From Neobacillus drentensis (GTDB taxonomy: Bacteria; Bacillota; Bacilli; Bacillales; Cytobacillaceae): a stretch of 64,000 nt of DNA. The DNA lies in the NCBI RefSeq assembly GCF_021560175.1, contig NZ_CP091110.1, positions 4,280,501 through 4,344,500 of the forward strand. Reading direction: 5' to 3'. Below, piece after piece: positions 1-7,645 of this stretch. Position numbers and translations under genes: made by a program. Every line of letters begins with the position of its first letter. The first letter of the stretch is position 1. Below the pieces are notes generated by a model. The model had not been told where the DNA came from. It was given only the letters and a program-made list of their open reading frames with translations, and ran no database searches.

Positions 1-1117
1 TTCTTAATTGCAAGTCATTTAGTAAGTTGCCATACAGTTTATTAGAGTTATGTTCAATCGATGGTAAAGGTTTGGGTATCATATCGGTTCTTGCAGCATT
101 AGAAACTGTGTTTAATACTTCGCCCGATGTTGGCACCATTCTTCTCATAGCTGTTTCAGAAGCTAATTGAAGGCCCTTAGTCGCTCCTTTTGCCACTCCT
201 GGACCAACAAGGTTAAGAGGATCTAAAGCAATCTCTGAACCCATTCCAGGTAATTCTGTGCCTACTTGCGTTGCGACTTTCTCTTTTACTGGCTTAGGCA
301 AGAAAGGAGTAATAAGCTTTGTCGGACCTGCAGCCATCGCAATTTTACCAATTGAATTAGCAATCTTTTTATCTTTTGAATCGGTTGTAGGATCAAAACC
401 TAATGATTTATTTAATTCTGTGCCGGATGTGTCTTTCTTTCCGGTAAAGCCATCTTTCGCACCTTGCCAAAAAGAGCCGCCTTCTATTTTTTCTTTAATT
501 CCAGTACGAACGGCATCACCTGGACGATCAATGATTTCAAGAGCTTTTCCTAATCCATTAGGTTTCCCGTCACCATCGGTATCTTTTCCTGTGACGAAGT
601 TTTTCAAGTCGGACCATACAGAATCTTTATTCTTAGTTGTTTTCTTTTTTGCACCAGCAAGAGGAATAATCGAAGTGGGATTCATATAGTCATATTCTTT
701 AGTGTTTTGATTATTTTTCTTGCTCTTTTGGTTATATTCCCTTTTAGAACGTGAATCCCCTTTAGTGCCTGCGTTATACATAGCATCGATAAATTCATCA
801 ACGGTATATCCTTGACTTTTAATATATTCTTGCTTTTGGGGATCGTTTCGTATCTCTTCTTCCGTCCGATACATGCCTTTTTTACGCAATTCATCAGAGT
901 TTGTTGGGTCATTCCAAAAAGAAACTGCATCGGAATAGGTTTTCTTAGATGATTTCTTTTTTTGTTCACTTACATAATCATCATAAGAAGCTTTAGCAAT
1001 TTTTGCTTGAGCCTTTAGCTGCCCCATCTTACGAGCATTAGCAAGCCCCGATTCATAAGAACCGGAGCCAAATCTACTCTCAAATATGCTTTTATACTTA
1101 TTTTCATCAAAGGCCAT
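1..1117 (-). CDS. Large phage virion protein, probable ejection/internal protein (3' end outside window)
   Basis: An uninterrupted frame starts at the ATG at 1117 and runs off the left edge without a stop, giving at least 372 residues. It begins MAFDENKYKSIFESRFG and is hydrophilic and lysine-rich. Around residues 170-185 it has a DTDGDGK stretch that resembles a calcium-binding DxDxDG loop. Towards the window edge are glycine- and alanine-rich segments such as GPGVAKGATKG, which look like amphipathic or membrane-active regions. The start is preceded by AAGGCGG. It lies downstream of the lytic transglycosylase protein, where P22-like phages carry DNA-ejection proteins. I do not recognise a named family, and the ejection role is inferred from position and size. 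Confidence 0.75.
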   Translation of the reverse strand, partial: MAFDENKYKSIFESRFGSGSYESGLANARKMGQLKAQAKIAKASYDDYVSEQKKKSSKKTYSDAVSFWNDPTNSDELRKKGMYRTEEEIRNDPQKQEYIKSQGYTVDEFIDAMYNAGTKGDSRSKREYNQKSKKNNQNTKEYDYMNPTSIIPLAGAKKKTTKNKDSVWSDLKNFVTGKDTDGDGKPNGLGKALEIIDRPGDAVRTGIKEKIEGGSFWQGAKDGFTGKKDTSGTELNKSLGFDPTTDSKDKKIANSIGKIAMAAGPTKLITPFLPKPVKEKVATQVGTELPGMGSEIALDPLNLVGPGVAKGATKGLQLASETAMRRMVPTSGEVLNTVSNAARTDMIPKPLPSIEHNSNKLYGNLLNDLQLR

Positions 1118-1135
1118 CTTTGCACCGCCTTAATA

Positions 1136-1164
1136 AAGTAAAAAGAAGCAGATTAACTGCTCCT
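1136..1164 (-). terminator. Intrinsic terminator of HNH-AP2 gene 1
   Basis: On the minus strand, AGGAGCAG-ttaat-CTGCTTCT forms an 8-bp stem (one G-U pair) followed by TTTTACTTT. The stem contains the stop codon of the HNH-AP2 gene, so the terminator travels with that cassette. Confidence 0.65.
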
Positions 1165-1860
1165 TTCGTCAATTTTATTTAATTTTGCTTTTTCACCACG
1201 ATATTTAATTGCCGCTTCGTTATATGCTTCTGCAGCTTCTTCTTCGGTGTTAAATATCCCTAGATACATATTAACCTTATTCACCCTAATGTGACATTGC
1301 CAATCGTCATATTTAGACCGATAAGAGACGCCTACATATTTTGATTTTCCATTTTTGTTCCGTCTGTCAGGGAATCTTTTACTCTCCCATTCAGGATCAA
1401 AAGGAACATCATTTAAAACTGCAAATTCACCATGATAACTTTTTGCTTTTTCATTATAAGCTATCGCTGCAGCTTCCTCTGTTTCATAATACCCTAAGTT
1501 TGTTCTCACTCCATCTATTCTAATAGATGATAACCAGGCACTTGTTTTTTTAATCCAACATACACCCTTATATATCGATGATGTTTCTTTACCTGTTTTT
1601 CTTTTATTAAATTGATTCTGTCTAGGTGTCGCTATTCTTAGATTGCTTTTTTGATTATCTAACTTATCCCCGTTTATATGGTCCACTATCATTCCATCAG
1701 GAGCGTTCATTATTTCTCTATGAAGATACATGGTGCCTTTTTCTCCATTCCGATATACATGACCTTTACCATTGGAATAGTATTTGTAGTTACCATACTT
1801 TTCGAAGTCTTCATCATCCACAACTGTTATACTGCCGTCATAAAGTTTTATTTCTTTCAA
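1153..1860 (-). CDS. HNH homing-type endonuclease with two AP2 domains
   Basis: Free-standing homing-type endonuclease of about 235 residues. The HNH region (about residues 40-85) contains the pattern LHREIMN ... VDHINGDKLDN ... NLRIATPRQNQ. Two AP2 DNA-binding domains follow (about 95-150 and 170-225), each with a YKGV/YVGV start and a LGYY/LGIF-TEEEAAxAYNEA motif. I chose the TTG at 1860 because AAGGAG lies nine bases upstream, whereas the ATG at 1869 directly abuts that ribosome site. The gene sits between the transglycosylase gene and the large virion protein gene and ends in its own terminator. This is typical of a mobile endonuclease cassette that adds nothing to the virion. Confidence 0.88.
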   Translation of the reverse strand: MKEIKLYDGSITVVDDEDFEKYGNYKYYSNGKGHVYRNGEKGTMYLHREIMNAPDGMIVDHINGDKLDNQKSNLRIATPRQNQFNKRKTGKETSSIYKGVCWIKKTSAWLSSIRIDGVRTNLGYYETEEAAAIAYNEKAKSYHGEFAVLNDVPFDPEWESKRFPDRRNKNGKSKYVGVSYRSKYDDWQCHIRVNKVNMYLGIFNTEEEAAEAYNEAAIKYRGEKAKLNKIDERSS

Positions 1861-1917
1861 CTTTATCATCTCCTTATATACAGTATAACAGATATTTGGA
1901 ATAAAAACCAGTGAAAA

Positions 1918-3180
1918 CTAGAAGATATTTAGAACAAACTTACTAAGCAATGATACTCCTGTTAACAACGGTAAAAGGTACCAATGGTTCTTATTCCAGA
2001 AGTTCAATGCGTTTTGAGGACTGCCGTAGCGATCCTTCACATATTGATACATCATGATTAATTGGTTAACCGGGTCATTATAATCTAAGCCTGTTTTCTT
2101 TTCGTAATTGTTTCTAGTGGATGTTAAGAATTGCCCGTAACCATAAGCCGTACTGGTTGGATTTTTTGCATATGGATTATAAGATGATTCCCTTCGCACA
2201 ATCTCACTCAAAAGAGGTGCCCATTCTGCCGGGACACCTCTTTTTATAGCTGTTTGCATATGAGTTTGGAATGATGCCGGGCCGCTTACTTTTGCTGTTC
2301 CGCCACCTGTTGTGGTGGCATTACCCCCCGTGTAGGCATTCACCTCTGCTTGTGATTGTGCTGTTGATGCTGCTGTACTGTATTGAAGTTCGTACATTCT
2401 CCAAGCTGCATCTTCACCGTACTGTTGTTTAGCCCATTCAAGTTGGGCTTTTTCAGCTGCGCTCATGTTGTTATAGGTGTATTCTCTCCAAGCTTTTTCT
2501 TGTGCATTGTTCTTTGCATCTAACAAAGCTTGGGAGCGTTGCGCTTCAATTTGAGCTAAGGCCGCTTGTTGTTTCGCTGGATTGTTCACATCATTGATTT
2601 GGTCATTGATGTTTCGGATCGCTGATTGTTCTTGCAAATTCAAGGCATTTATAGCGCCTTGTCTGTCTGAATTGGCAGAAGCTTGAGCTGTGACGTTCTC
2701 CCCGGAAGCATTTAACCCATTAGCCGCCATTAATTCTCGCAACTTCTGAACATTTTGAGCCGCTACCACATCTGCTTGATTCCTTTGTCCCTGATAAGAA
2801 ACGGCAGTATCTTTTTTCTGACCATTTAACTTAGCTACTGCTGCTTGTTGATCTGCTTTCATTTGTGCCAATGTAGCTGTTTTTTGTTGGTCATAAACCT
2901 TATTTGTATTAGCTGTTAATTGGGTAAGATAATTATTCGTTAATGTTGATAAATTAGGCGAAGCTGTTGTTGTTGGCTTCGTCGTTGTCGTTGTAGGCTT
3001 TGTGTTATAGCTGGTTGTTGGTGTTGTCACATATCTGCTTGAAACAACTCTCGAACTAGGCTTAACTGTTGTTGTCGCTGGCTTTTTTGGCTTTTTTGCT
3101 GCTACTTTCGCAGGAGCCGGCTTATATGCCGGCATGGAAGGTGGGATATACTTCTCACCGTTACTTCCTAATAACACCAT
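1918..3180 (-). CDS. Phage virion protein with C-terminal lytic transglycosylase domain
   Basis: A 420-residue protein. The N-terminal 75 residues are rich in Pro, Lys, Thr and Ser (low complexity). The middle (about 80-300) is alanine- and glutamine-rich predicted coiled coil. A soluble-lytic-transglycosylase-like domain follows at about 315-400 with the catalytic-glutamate motif EIVRRESSYNP and the motifs AYGYGQF and ALNFWNKNHWY. It should cleave peptidoglycan during DNA entry. Homologues usually stop near the HWY motif; here a hydrophobic tail of about 19 residues follows (LLPLLTGVSLLSKFVLNIF), ending just before the inserted HNH-AP2 gene. The start ATG has a strong AAAGGAGGG site. Confidence 0.85.
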   Translation of the reverse strand: MVLLGSNGEKYIPPSMPAYKPAPAKVAAKKPKKPATTTVKPSSRVVSSRYVTTPTTSYNTKPTTTTTKPTTTASPNLSTLTNNYLTQLTANTNKVYDQQKTATLAQMKADQQAAVAKLNGQKKDTAVSYQGQRNQADVVAAQNVQKLRELMAANGLNASGENVTAQASANSDRQGAINALNLQEQSAIRNINDQINDVNNPAKQQAALAQIEAQRSQALLDAKNNAQEKAWREYTYNNMSAAEKAQLEWAKQQYGEDAAWRMYELQYSTAASTAQSQAEVNAYTGGNATTTGGGTAKVSGPASFQTHMQTAIKRGVPAEWAPLLSEIVRRESSYNPYAKNPTSTAYGYGQFLTSTRNNYEKKTGLDYNDPVNQLIMMYQYVKDRYGSPQNALNFWNKNHWYLLPLLTGVSLLSKFVLNIF

Positions 3181-3204
3181 AAGAATCCCTCCTTTGGTTT
3201 TTGA

Positions 3205-3834
3205 TTACTTCCATCTTCCAATGGCTAATAAACTCTTATAAACAGTCGTTGCGCCAAGTGTAGTAGGATTGGTGCCTAATACACCTTGCTCTACAGAACA
3301 GCTCGTAATGGATGGCTTATACGCTTTATGTTGTTCAATTCCGGCTGTTGGAATATCGCCCGAACAGTGAACAGAAATAATAGAGCCAGTAACAAAACTG
3401 TAAGGGAAATTCCAGGTAGTGGCTGTGAAATAATACGTTGAGCCTGCAACACTCACAGTACTCCACGGGATATCATTCGCTAAAAACGTCACATTAAACC
3501 ATTGAATGAGTGTTCCGTCTGCAAGCTTGACATAACTTCCGTTTTCGTTCGACCCCGTTGTAGCTGTTAGATCTCCAAGTTTAGTTCCTATACTTGCAAG
3601 GATCGTCTGTATGTCGGTGCCATTAACTCCGGTAACAGTTGACACCCCAATGTTTTTTGCTCCGCTATCGCCTGCTGTTGTCTTTTTAAGGGCATCAATC
3701 AAAGCATTAAAACTGTTTCTTAACTCTTCCGGTGCTGCATCGAATTGAGCTTTCAAGGCTGATGGAGTTAAGGACGGTTTATCCGCTAAATCGGACACCC
3801 TTTTACTAAAACTATCTAATTTTTCAAATGCCAT
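3205..3834 (-). CDS. Phage tail fibre-like protein
   Basis: A 209-residue protein. The N-terminal 60 residues look helical (DSFSKRVSDLADKPSLTPSALKAQFD), a type often seen in virion-attached fibre stalks. The central motif NGSYVKLADGTLIQW is typical of the C-terminal domains of phage tail fibre and collar proteins, and it ends LAIGRWK, also a common fibre ending. It is probably a receptor-binding or accessory fibre. It follows the large neck/tail protein with a 13-base gap and an AGCGAGGGG ribosome site. Confidence 0.75.
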   Translation of the reverse strand: MAFEKLDSFSKRVSDLADKPSLTPSALKAQFDAAPEELRNSFNALIDALKKTTAGDSGAKNIGVSTVTGVNGTDIQTILASIGTKLGDLTATTGSNENGSYVKLADGTLIQWFNVTFLANDIPWSTVSVAGSTYYFTATTWNFPYSFVTGSIISVHCSGDIPTAGIEQHKAYKPSITSCSVEQGVLGTNPTTLGATTVYKSLLAIGRWK

Positions 3835-3847
3835 TTAGATCCCCTCG

Positions 3848-5728
3848 CTATCGTATAAAATTGAGAATTTGGTATTTAAGGACTAAAGATAATACCGTTA
3901 AACTCTCATTCATTTGGTCATTTGCAACCGATAATTGAAAATGAGTAACTCTTTTTGCTTTCAACTTCTTTTTTAATTCCTTTGGAAACGGGGAAAACTG
4001 GAATGTAAAGTTATTGAAATCTACATTTCCAAAGTCGAACAAGTTAAAAATCACAAAGCTTTCATCATAGGCCTGGGTATATAAAGAAAAGTCGGCAAAG
4101 TCGATGGAATTAAAATCAAATACTTTGGTCCTGACATCCCTTCCTCCGCCTTGACTTTTGTCTGTTTCATAGGAGAAACGAACGCTTGTGGCCCCGGCTG
4201 GTTTTAAGCCAATATACAGACTATCCACCGTTTTGTAGTGTTCTTCGGTTCCAAAGGTTAACGGTTTAGATTTCCAATAAGCATTAATAGCCGCTCCATC
4301 ATCGTTATAAGAATTGCCAGTTTCATTTTCTTTATGGAATCGGTACACTAGCCCATCCTTTGAACTGCCGAAATATAAAAAGCCATCCTTCTCTAAGAAG
4401 CATGACGACGGAATATTATCGTAAATGTACCATTTGCCGTATGGTGTAATGTCTGTCTTTTGAGCATAATCCAGAATATAAACCATACCATTCATGGCTA
4501 ACCAATATTTTTTATCATAATCTATCGAAACGGCCTGATCTAAGCCGGATTCAAGTAATAATTTTCTGTCCACGGTCAAGGAAATATGTGTGACGTTCCT
4601 TTCATCCCGTATATTGGAAGCAGTAAGCATGTAAACCCCATCTTTAGAAAGGAATACAGGGTTGTTCTCGATGATTTGGATACTTTGGGTAGCAATCGTT
4701 CCCACTTCATCGTTAATCGGCTTAGAAGGGAAACTGACGGTTCCTGTATCACTGGATGAATAGGTGATTTGATGAATACCGCCTTCCCGATGGACGACTA
4801 AATAATCATATTGTTTCGAGAACCCCCGAACTCGTTCAGGGTATTTATAGAATCCATTCTCCGGCCAGTAGGAAGGATCATATAAACCACTTCTAAACGC
4901 ATATTCCGGCATGTTGGGATTACCTGATAGGAAGATTCTTGTATCATTGGCACCGCCAAAAGCCACGGAAAATGTACAATTCTTTATCTTTTCGGGAAAG
5001 CCGGATACAGTTTTCCCTGCTTGGATAATGACGTTATTTGTTCCTTTTGCTGGTGCTGTCGTAAAGGTAACTTTTCCATTTAGTCGGTCTACGGTAAAGC
5101 CTGAACCTTCTGCCATTATGGAAGTGCCGATGGTTGCTGTAACAGGTGTAGAATCCAGATTGTTTAAAGACAATTTATAGACTGTTGCTGTACCATCACC
5201 ACTAAAGCTATCTTTAAAAAGATTGCCTATTAAGTTGAAATCCTCATAGGCTGTACCACCGCCAGCCGGATCTTTAGACATTTGAATGGTCGGAACATAG
5301 GCCGTGTGCGTTCTTACTTGAATACCGTCATATACCAGGAAGTTAGCACCATCTAAAATGTAACAGGTGTAATTCATGCTAAAGAAGTGTACGTTTGCAT
5401 CTGCTAACCCTGTATAAACCAGTACAGGTTGATTGTTTCCCGATTGTTTGTATAGCTTTGTCGTGTGAGCGATTAGAAACTCTGTTGTGCTATTTGATTT
5501 TTTATACTCATAAATGCCATTAATCTTACCAGGGCCTAACGTATCTGAATACACTCTCTCGTACCCTGTACGTTTATTAAGTGATCCTCGCTCGTCTATG
5601 TTCATATTGAGCATATCAGGGCTTTGGTGATCGTCTATTTGGGTAGATGTGCCGGATACATCAATTCCCCGGAATGGTTCTAATCGCAAAAGAGAAGGTG
5701 TGACAGCGTTAAAACTCATTTGCGCCAT
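3848..5728 (-). CDS. Large phage neck/tail protein (possible P22 gp10-like stopper or hub)
   Basis: A 626-residue protein beginning MAQMSFNAVTPSLLRLEPFRG, with an early GIDVSG ... DDHQSPDMLNMNIDERGSLNKRTGY segment. This type of opening occurs in large structural proteins of short-tailed phages whose bodies are built from beta-propeller-like repeats. Several recurring short beta segments (for example FLIAHTTKLYK, NPVFLSKDGVYML, KYWLAMNGMVYILD, DGFLYFGSSKDGLVY) support a propeller-like fold. The role as a neck or nozzle protein is inferred from gene order next to the connector and tailspike; structure prediction would test it. Confidence 0.65.
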   Translation of the reverse strand: MAQMSFNAVTPSLLRLEPFRGIDVSGTSTQIDDHQSPDMLNMNIDERGSLNKRTGYERVYSDTLGPGKINGIYEYKKSNSTTEFLIAHTTKLYKQSGNNQPVLVYTGLADANVHFFSMNYTCYILDGANFLVYDGIQVRTHTAYVPTIQMSKDPAGGGTAYEDFNLIGNLFKDSFSGDGTATVYKLSLNNLDSTPVTATIGTSIMAEGSGFTVDRLNGKVTFTTAPAKGTNNVIIQAGKTVSGFPEKIKNCTFSVAFGGANDTRIFLSGNPNMPEYAFRSGLYDPSYWPENGFYKYPERVRGFSKQYDYLVVHREGGIHQITYSSSDTGTVSFPSKPINDEVGTIATQSIQIIENNPVFLSKDGVYMLTASNIRDERNVTHISLTVDRKLLLESGLDQAVSIDYDKKYWLAMNGMVYILDYAQKTDITPYGKWYIYDNIPSSCFLEKDGFLYFGSSKDGLVYRFHKENETGNSYNDDGAAINAYWKSKPLTFGTEEHYKTVDSLYIGLKPAGATSVRFSYETDKSQGGGRDVRTKVFDFNSIDFADFSLYTQAYDESFVIFNLFDFGNVDFNNFTFQFSPFPKELKKKLKAKRVTHFQLSVANDQMNESLTVLSLVLKYQILNFIR

Positions 5729-5767
5729 GTAAACCCTCCTTTCTTCGTCTTTTGTTCCAATCGTTCA

Positions 5768-7162
5768 TTAAGTTACTGTAATAGTTTTAACTACACCAGC
5801 ACTATTTTTAAACTTTAATGCGTTGTCAGCACTATCAATAAATAAAGAATTGTTTCCAACATTAGCACCGTCAATAACACCCGGATAAACAGAACCATCA
5901 ATTCTCGGAACATTTAACAACCTACTATGAATCGCTTTTCCGAAGTTAGGATTCAAAATTACAATGCTTGAACCGCTATTGGTTGTAGTAGAAGTAAGCG
6001 AATAAGTAGTTGATGCGTTAGGCGAACTATCTTGACAGTTGGAAAGTAAAATTTTATTTGAATTTTGAATATCCATAAATGATGGATAAAACGTGCTAGC
6101 CCCTGTATTATTGGCATGAGAGCGAAAACTCATTACATCAATCCCGGTTGCATTGAGAATTAAAATTCCTTCTCTAACATTACTTTCCGCACCGCATGAA
6201 TAAAGTCCAACTTGATTAGCATTTTGTAAAACATACCCATAAAGATTGTTATAGTCTGATGCACAAGAGTGTAAACTACAATAAGTACCTTCAATGTTAT
6301 ATCCATATTGAGTACAATAGTTCGCATAACAGTTATATAAACTAACGGATGTACTAGCAGTACCAATGAAAAACCCTGTTCCTGCACCGGTTACCAAAAC
6401 ATTTTTCCAAAATGATGTGATAAGACTCGAAACAACCCCAATACCATAACCCGTTGTTTTTGTATTAAGGATAATATTCTCTATATTAATCCTACGACAA
6501 TAACCAACCATTTGAATATCGTTTCCGCTGCCTGTAGTAGTGCCATACATATAAAAATCTTTTAAGGTTATATCACTAGCACCATTCATGTAGAAACATG
6601 AGTCTGTTCCGGTAATGGCTTTAAAATCTAAAATAGTAGGGTATCCATTTGTTGGGTTTTTACCTACACCTAAAACAGTTATTCCATCATATAGGGTAAT
6701 CGTTGAAGTAAAAACATAACGCTTATTACCCGGAAAAAAGATGATACCACCAGTGTTTTTAATCGAATCGAAAATAGCTTGAACATTTGCCATATTTTCC
6801 GGTTGTCCGTTCCCATTTAACGCAGCTAGTGGGGCTGGTGGATATAACACATTGATAAAATGACCATTCATTCGATTAGAAATTTGTGTCACATTTATAT
6901 TTGTTGTGTTTAAATCTGTTTGACTCGCCTTATCCGCCAAAGACAAATCAACTGCATCTAAACGATCCTGCAAGGAAGGTAATCCCCCACGGGCGTTATC
7001 TATTTCAATATTGAGCGAATCGACCGCCTTTTGATTAGCCATTTCGTTATTTCCATCTGGGCCGCCAATAATCAATTTTCCTGTGTCTTCTGTCCATTTC
7101 ACTTGTCCGTTTTCCAGTAAATCCACTCGTTCTTCTGGACCTCTAGGAAGTTTTAACCCCAT
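5768..7162 (-). CDS. Tailspike-like protein with right-handed beta-helix
   Basis: A 464-residue protein. The first 40 residues contain QVKWTEDTGKLIIGGPDG, like the small virion-attachment folds at the N-termini of phage receptor-binding proteins. A short coiled coil follows (about 45-90). From about 110 to 420 there is a pectate-lyase-3-type parallel beta-helix with the typical opening NVQAIFDSIKNTGGIIFFPG and repeating rungs such as ITLKDFYMYG, INIENIILN and VGLYSCGAESN. It probably recognises or cleaves a surface glycan, such as capsule or teichoic acid. Its start overlaps the connector stop (TAATG), so the two are translationally coupled. Confidence 0.85.
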   Translation of the reverse strand: MGLKLPRGPEERVDLLENGQVKWTEDTGKLIIGGPDGNNEMANQKAVDSLNIEIDNARGGLPSLQDRLDAVDLSLADKASQTDLNTTNINVTQISNRMNGHFINVLYPPAPLAALNGNGQPENMANVQAIFDSIKNTGGIIFFPGNKRYVFTSTITLYDGITVLGVGKNPTNGYPTILDFKAITGTDSCFYMNGASDITLKDFYMYGTTTGSGNDIQMVGYCRRINIENIILNTKTTGYGIGVVSSLITSFWKNVLVTGAGTGFFIGTASTSVSLYNCYANYCTQYGYNIEGTYCSLHSCASDYNNLYGYVLQNANQVGLYSCGAESNVREGILILNATGIDVMSFRSHANNTGASTFYPSFMDIQNSNKILLSNCQDSSPNASTTYSLTSTTTNSGSSIVILNPNFGKAIHSRLLNVPRIDGSVYPGVIDGANVGNNSLFIDSADNALKFKNSAGVVKTITVT

Positions 7163-7605
7163 TAAAACTCACCACCATCAAAGTCGATTTCGTTAAAATC
7201 AATGTCTTTATTTGTGTTTGTCGTTGTTGTAGTGGTTTGTTCACTCGCTACAATGCCATAGACATCTTGAATCTTGGTAATAACCGCCTTTTTCCTTCGT
7301 TTTAGCTCGTCATAACGGTTATTGAAATAAGCTGCTCTGTTTTGGTCCTCATTCAGAAGTAAATGAGCCGCTAGTCCATACGGTAAGACGGTTAATCCCG
7401 TGCGATCATCCACCAATAACACGCTTGTTTTGTCGGTAATCACCGCAGGAGCAACCGAAGCTGGCAATATTTCCGCTTGTAAGAGCGTTAGAATAGGCCA
7501 TGATTTCTGTTTATATTCATCGGGATAGCCTGTATAGGTTCCATCCTCACTTTCTTCATCCATGAGATTCATGGCTGTAGCAAATACGTCTTGGGCTGTA
7601 ATCAT
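7162..7605 (-). CDS. Head-tail connector/adaptor protein
   Basis: A 147-residue protein. The helical part (about 1-115) has MITAQDVFATAMNLMDEESEDGTY and YKQKSWPILTLLQAEILP, a pattern seen in small head-completion adaptors that dock on the portal. A threonine-rich linker then leads to an acidic tail. The ribosome site is GGAGGTGA. By position it would play the role of the P22 gp4 adaptor, but I see no muralytic motif in it. It overlaps the tailspike start. Confidence 0.7.
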   Translation of the reverse strand: MITAQDVFATAMNLMDEESEDGTYTGYPDEYKQKSWPILTLLQAEILPASVAPAVITDKTSVLLVDDRTGLTVLPYGLAAHLLLNEDQNRAAYFNNRYDELKRRKKAVITKIQDVYGIVASEQTTTTTTNTNKDIDFNEIDFDGGEF

Positions 7606-7619
7606 CCGATCACCTCCAT

Positions 7620-7645
7620 AAAAAATAGGACCGTTCCCGGCCCTG
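7620..7645 (-). terminator. Intrinsic terminator after the SGNH hydrolase gene
   Basis: On the minus strand, AGGGCCG-ggaa-CGGTCCT makes a 7-bp stem followed by ATTTTTT. It lies between the SGNH hydrolase gene and the connector gene, inside the late operon. Confidence 0.7.

Noticed and set aside
258..689. Plus-strand open frame of 143 codons
   Set aside because: It lies opposite the long minus-strand virion protein frame (1-1117), has no ribosome site and has no recognisable protein features.
682..969. Minus-strand frame of 95 codons
   Set aside because: It is an alternate phase of the same virion protein gene; the main frame is open throughout and has a ribosome site.
1153..1917. Group I intron hosting the HNH-AP2 gene
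   Set aside because: Only about 50 nt of non-coding sequence flank the gene on each side, too little for an intron core, and no downstream exon is needed.
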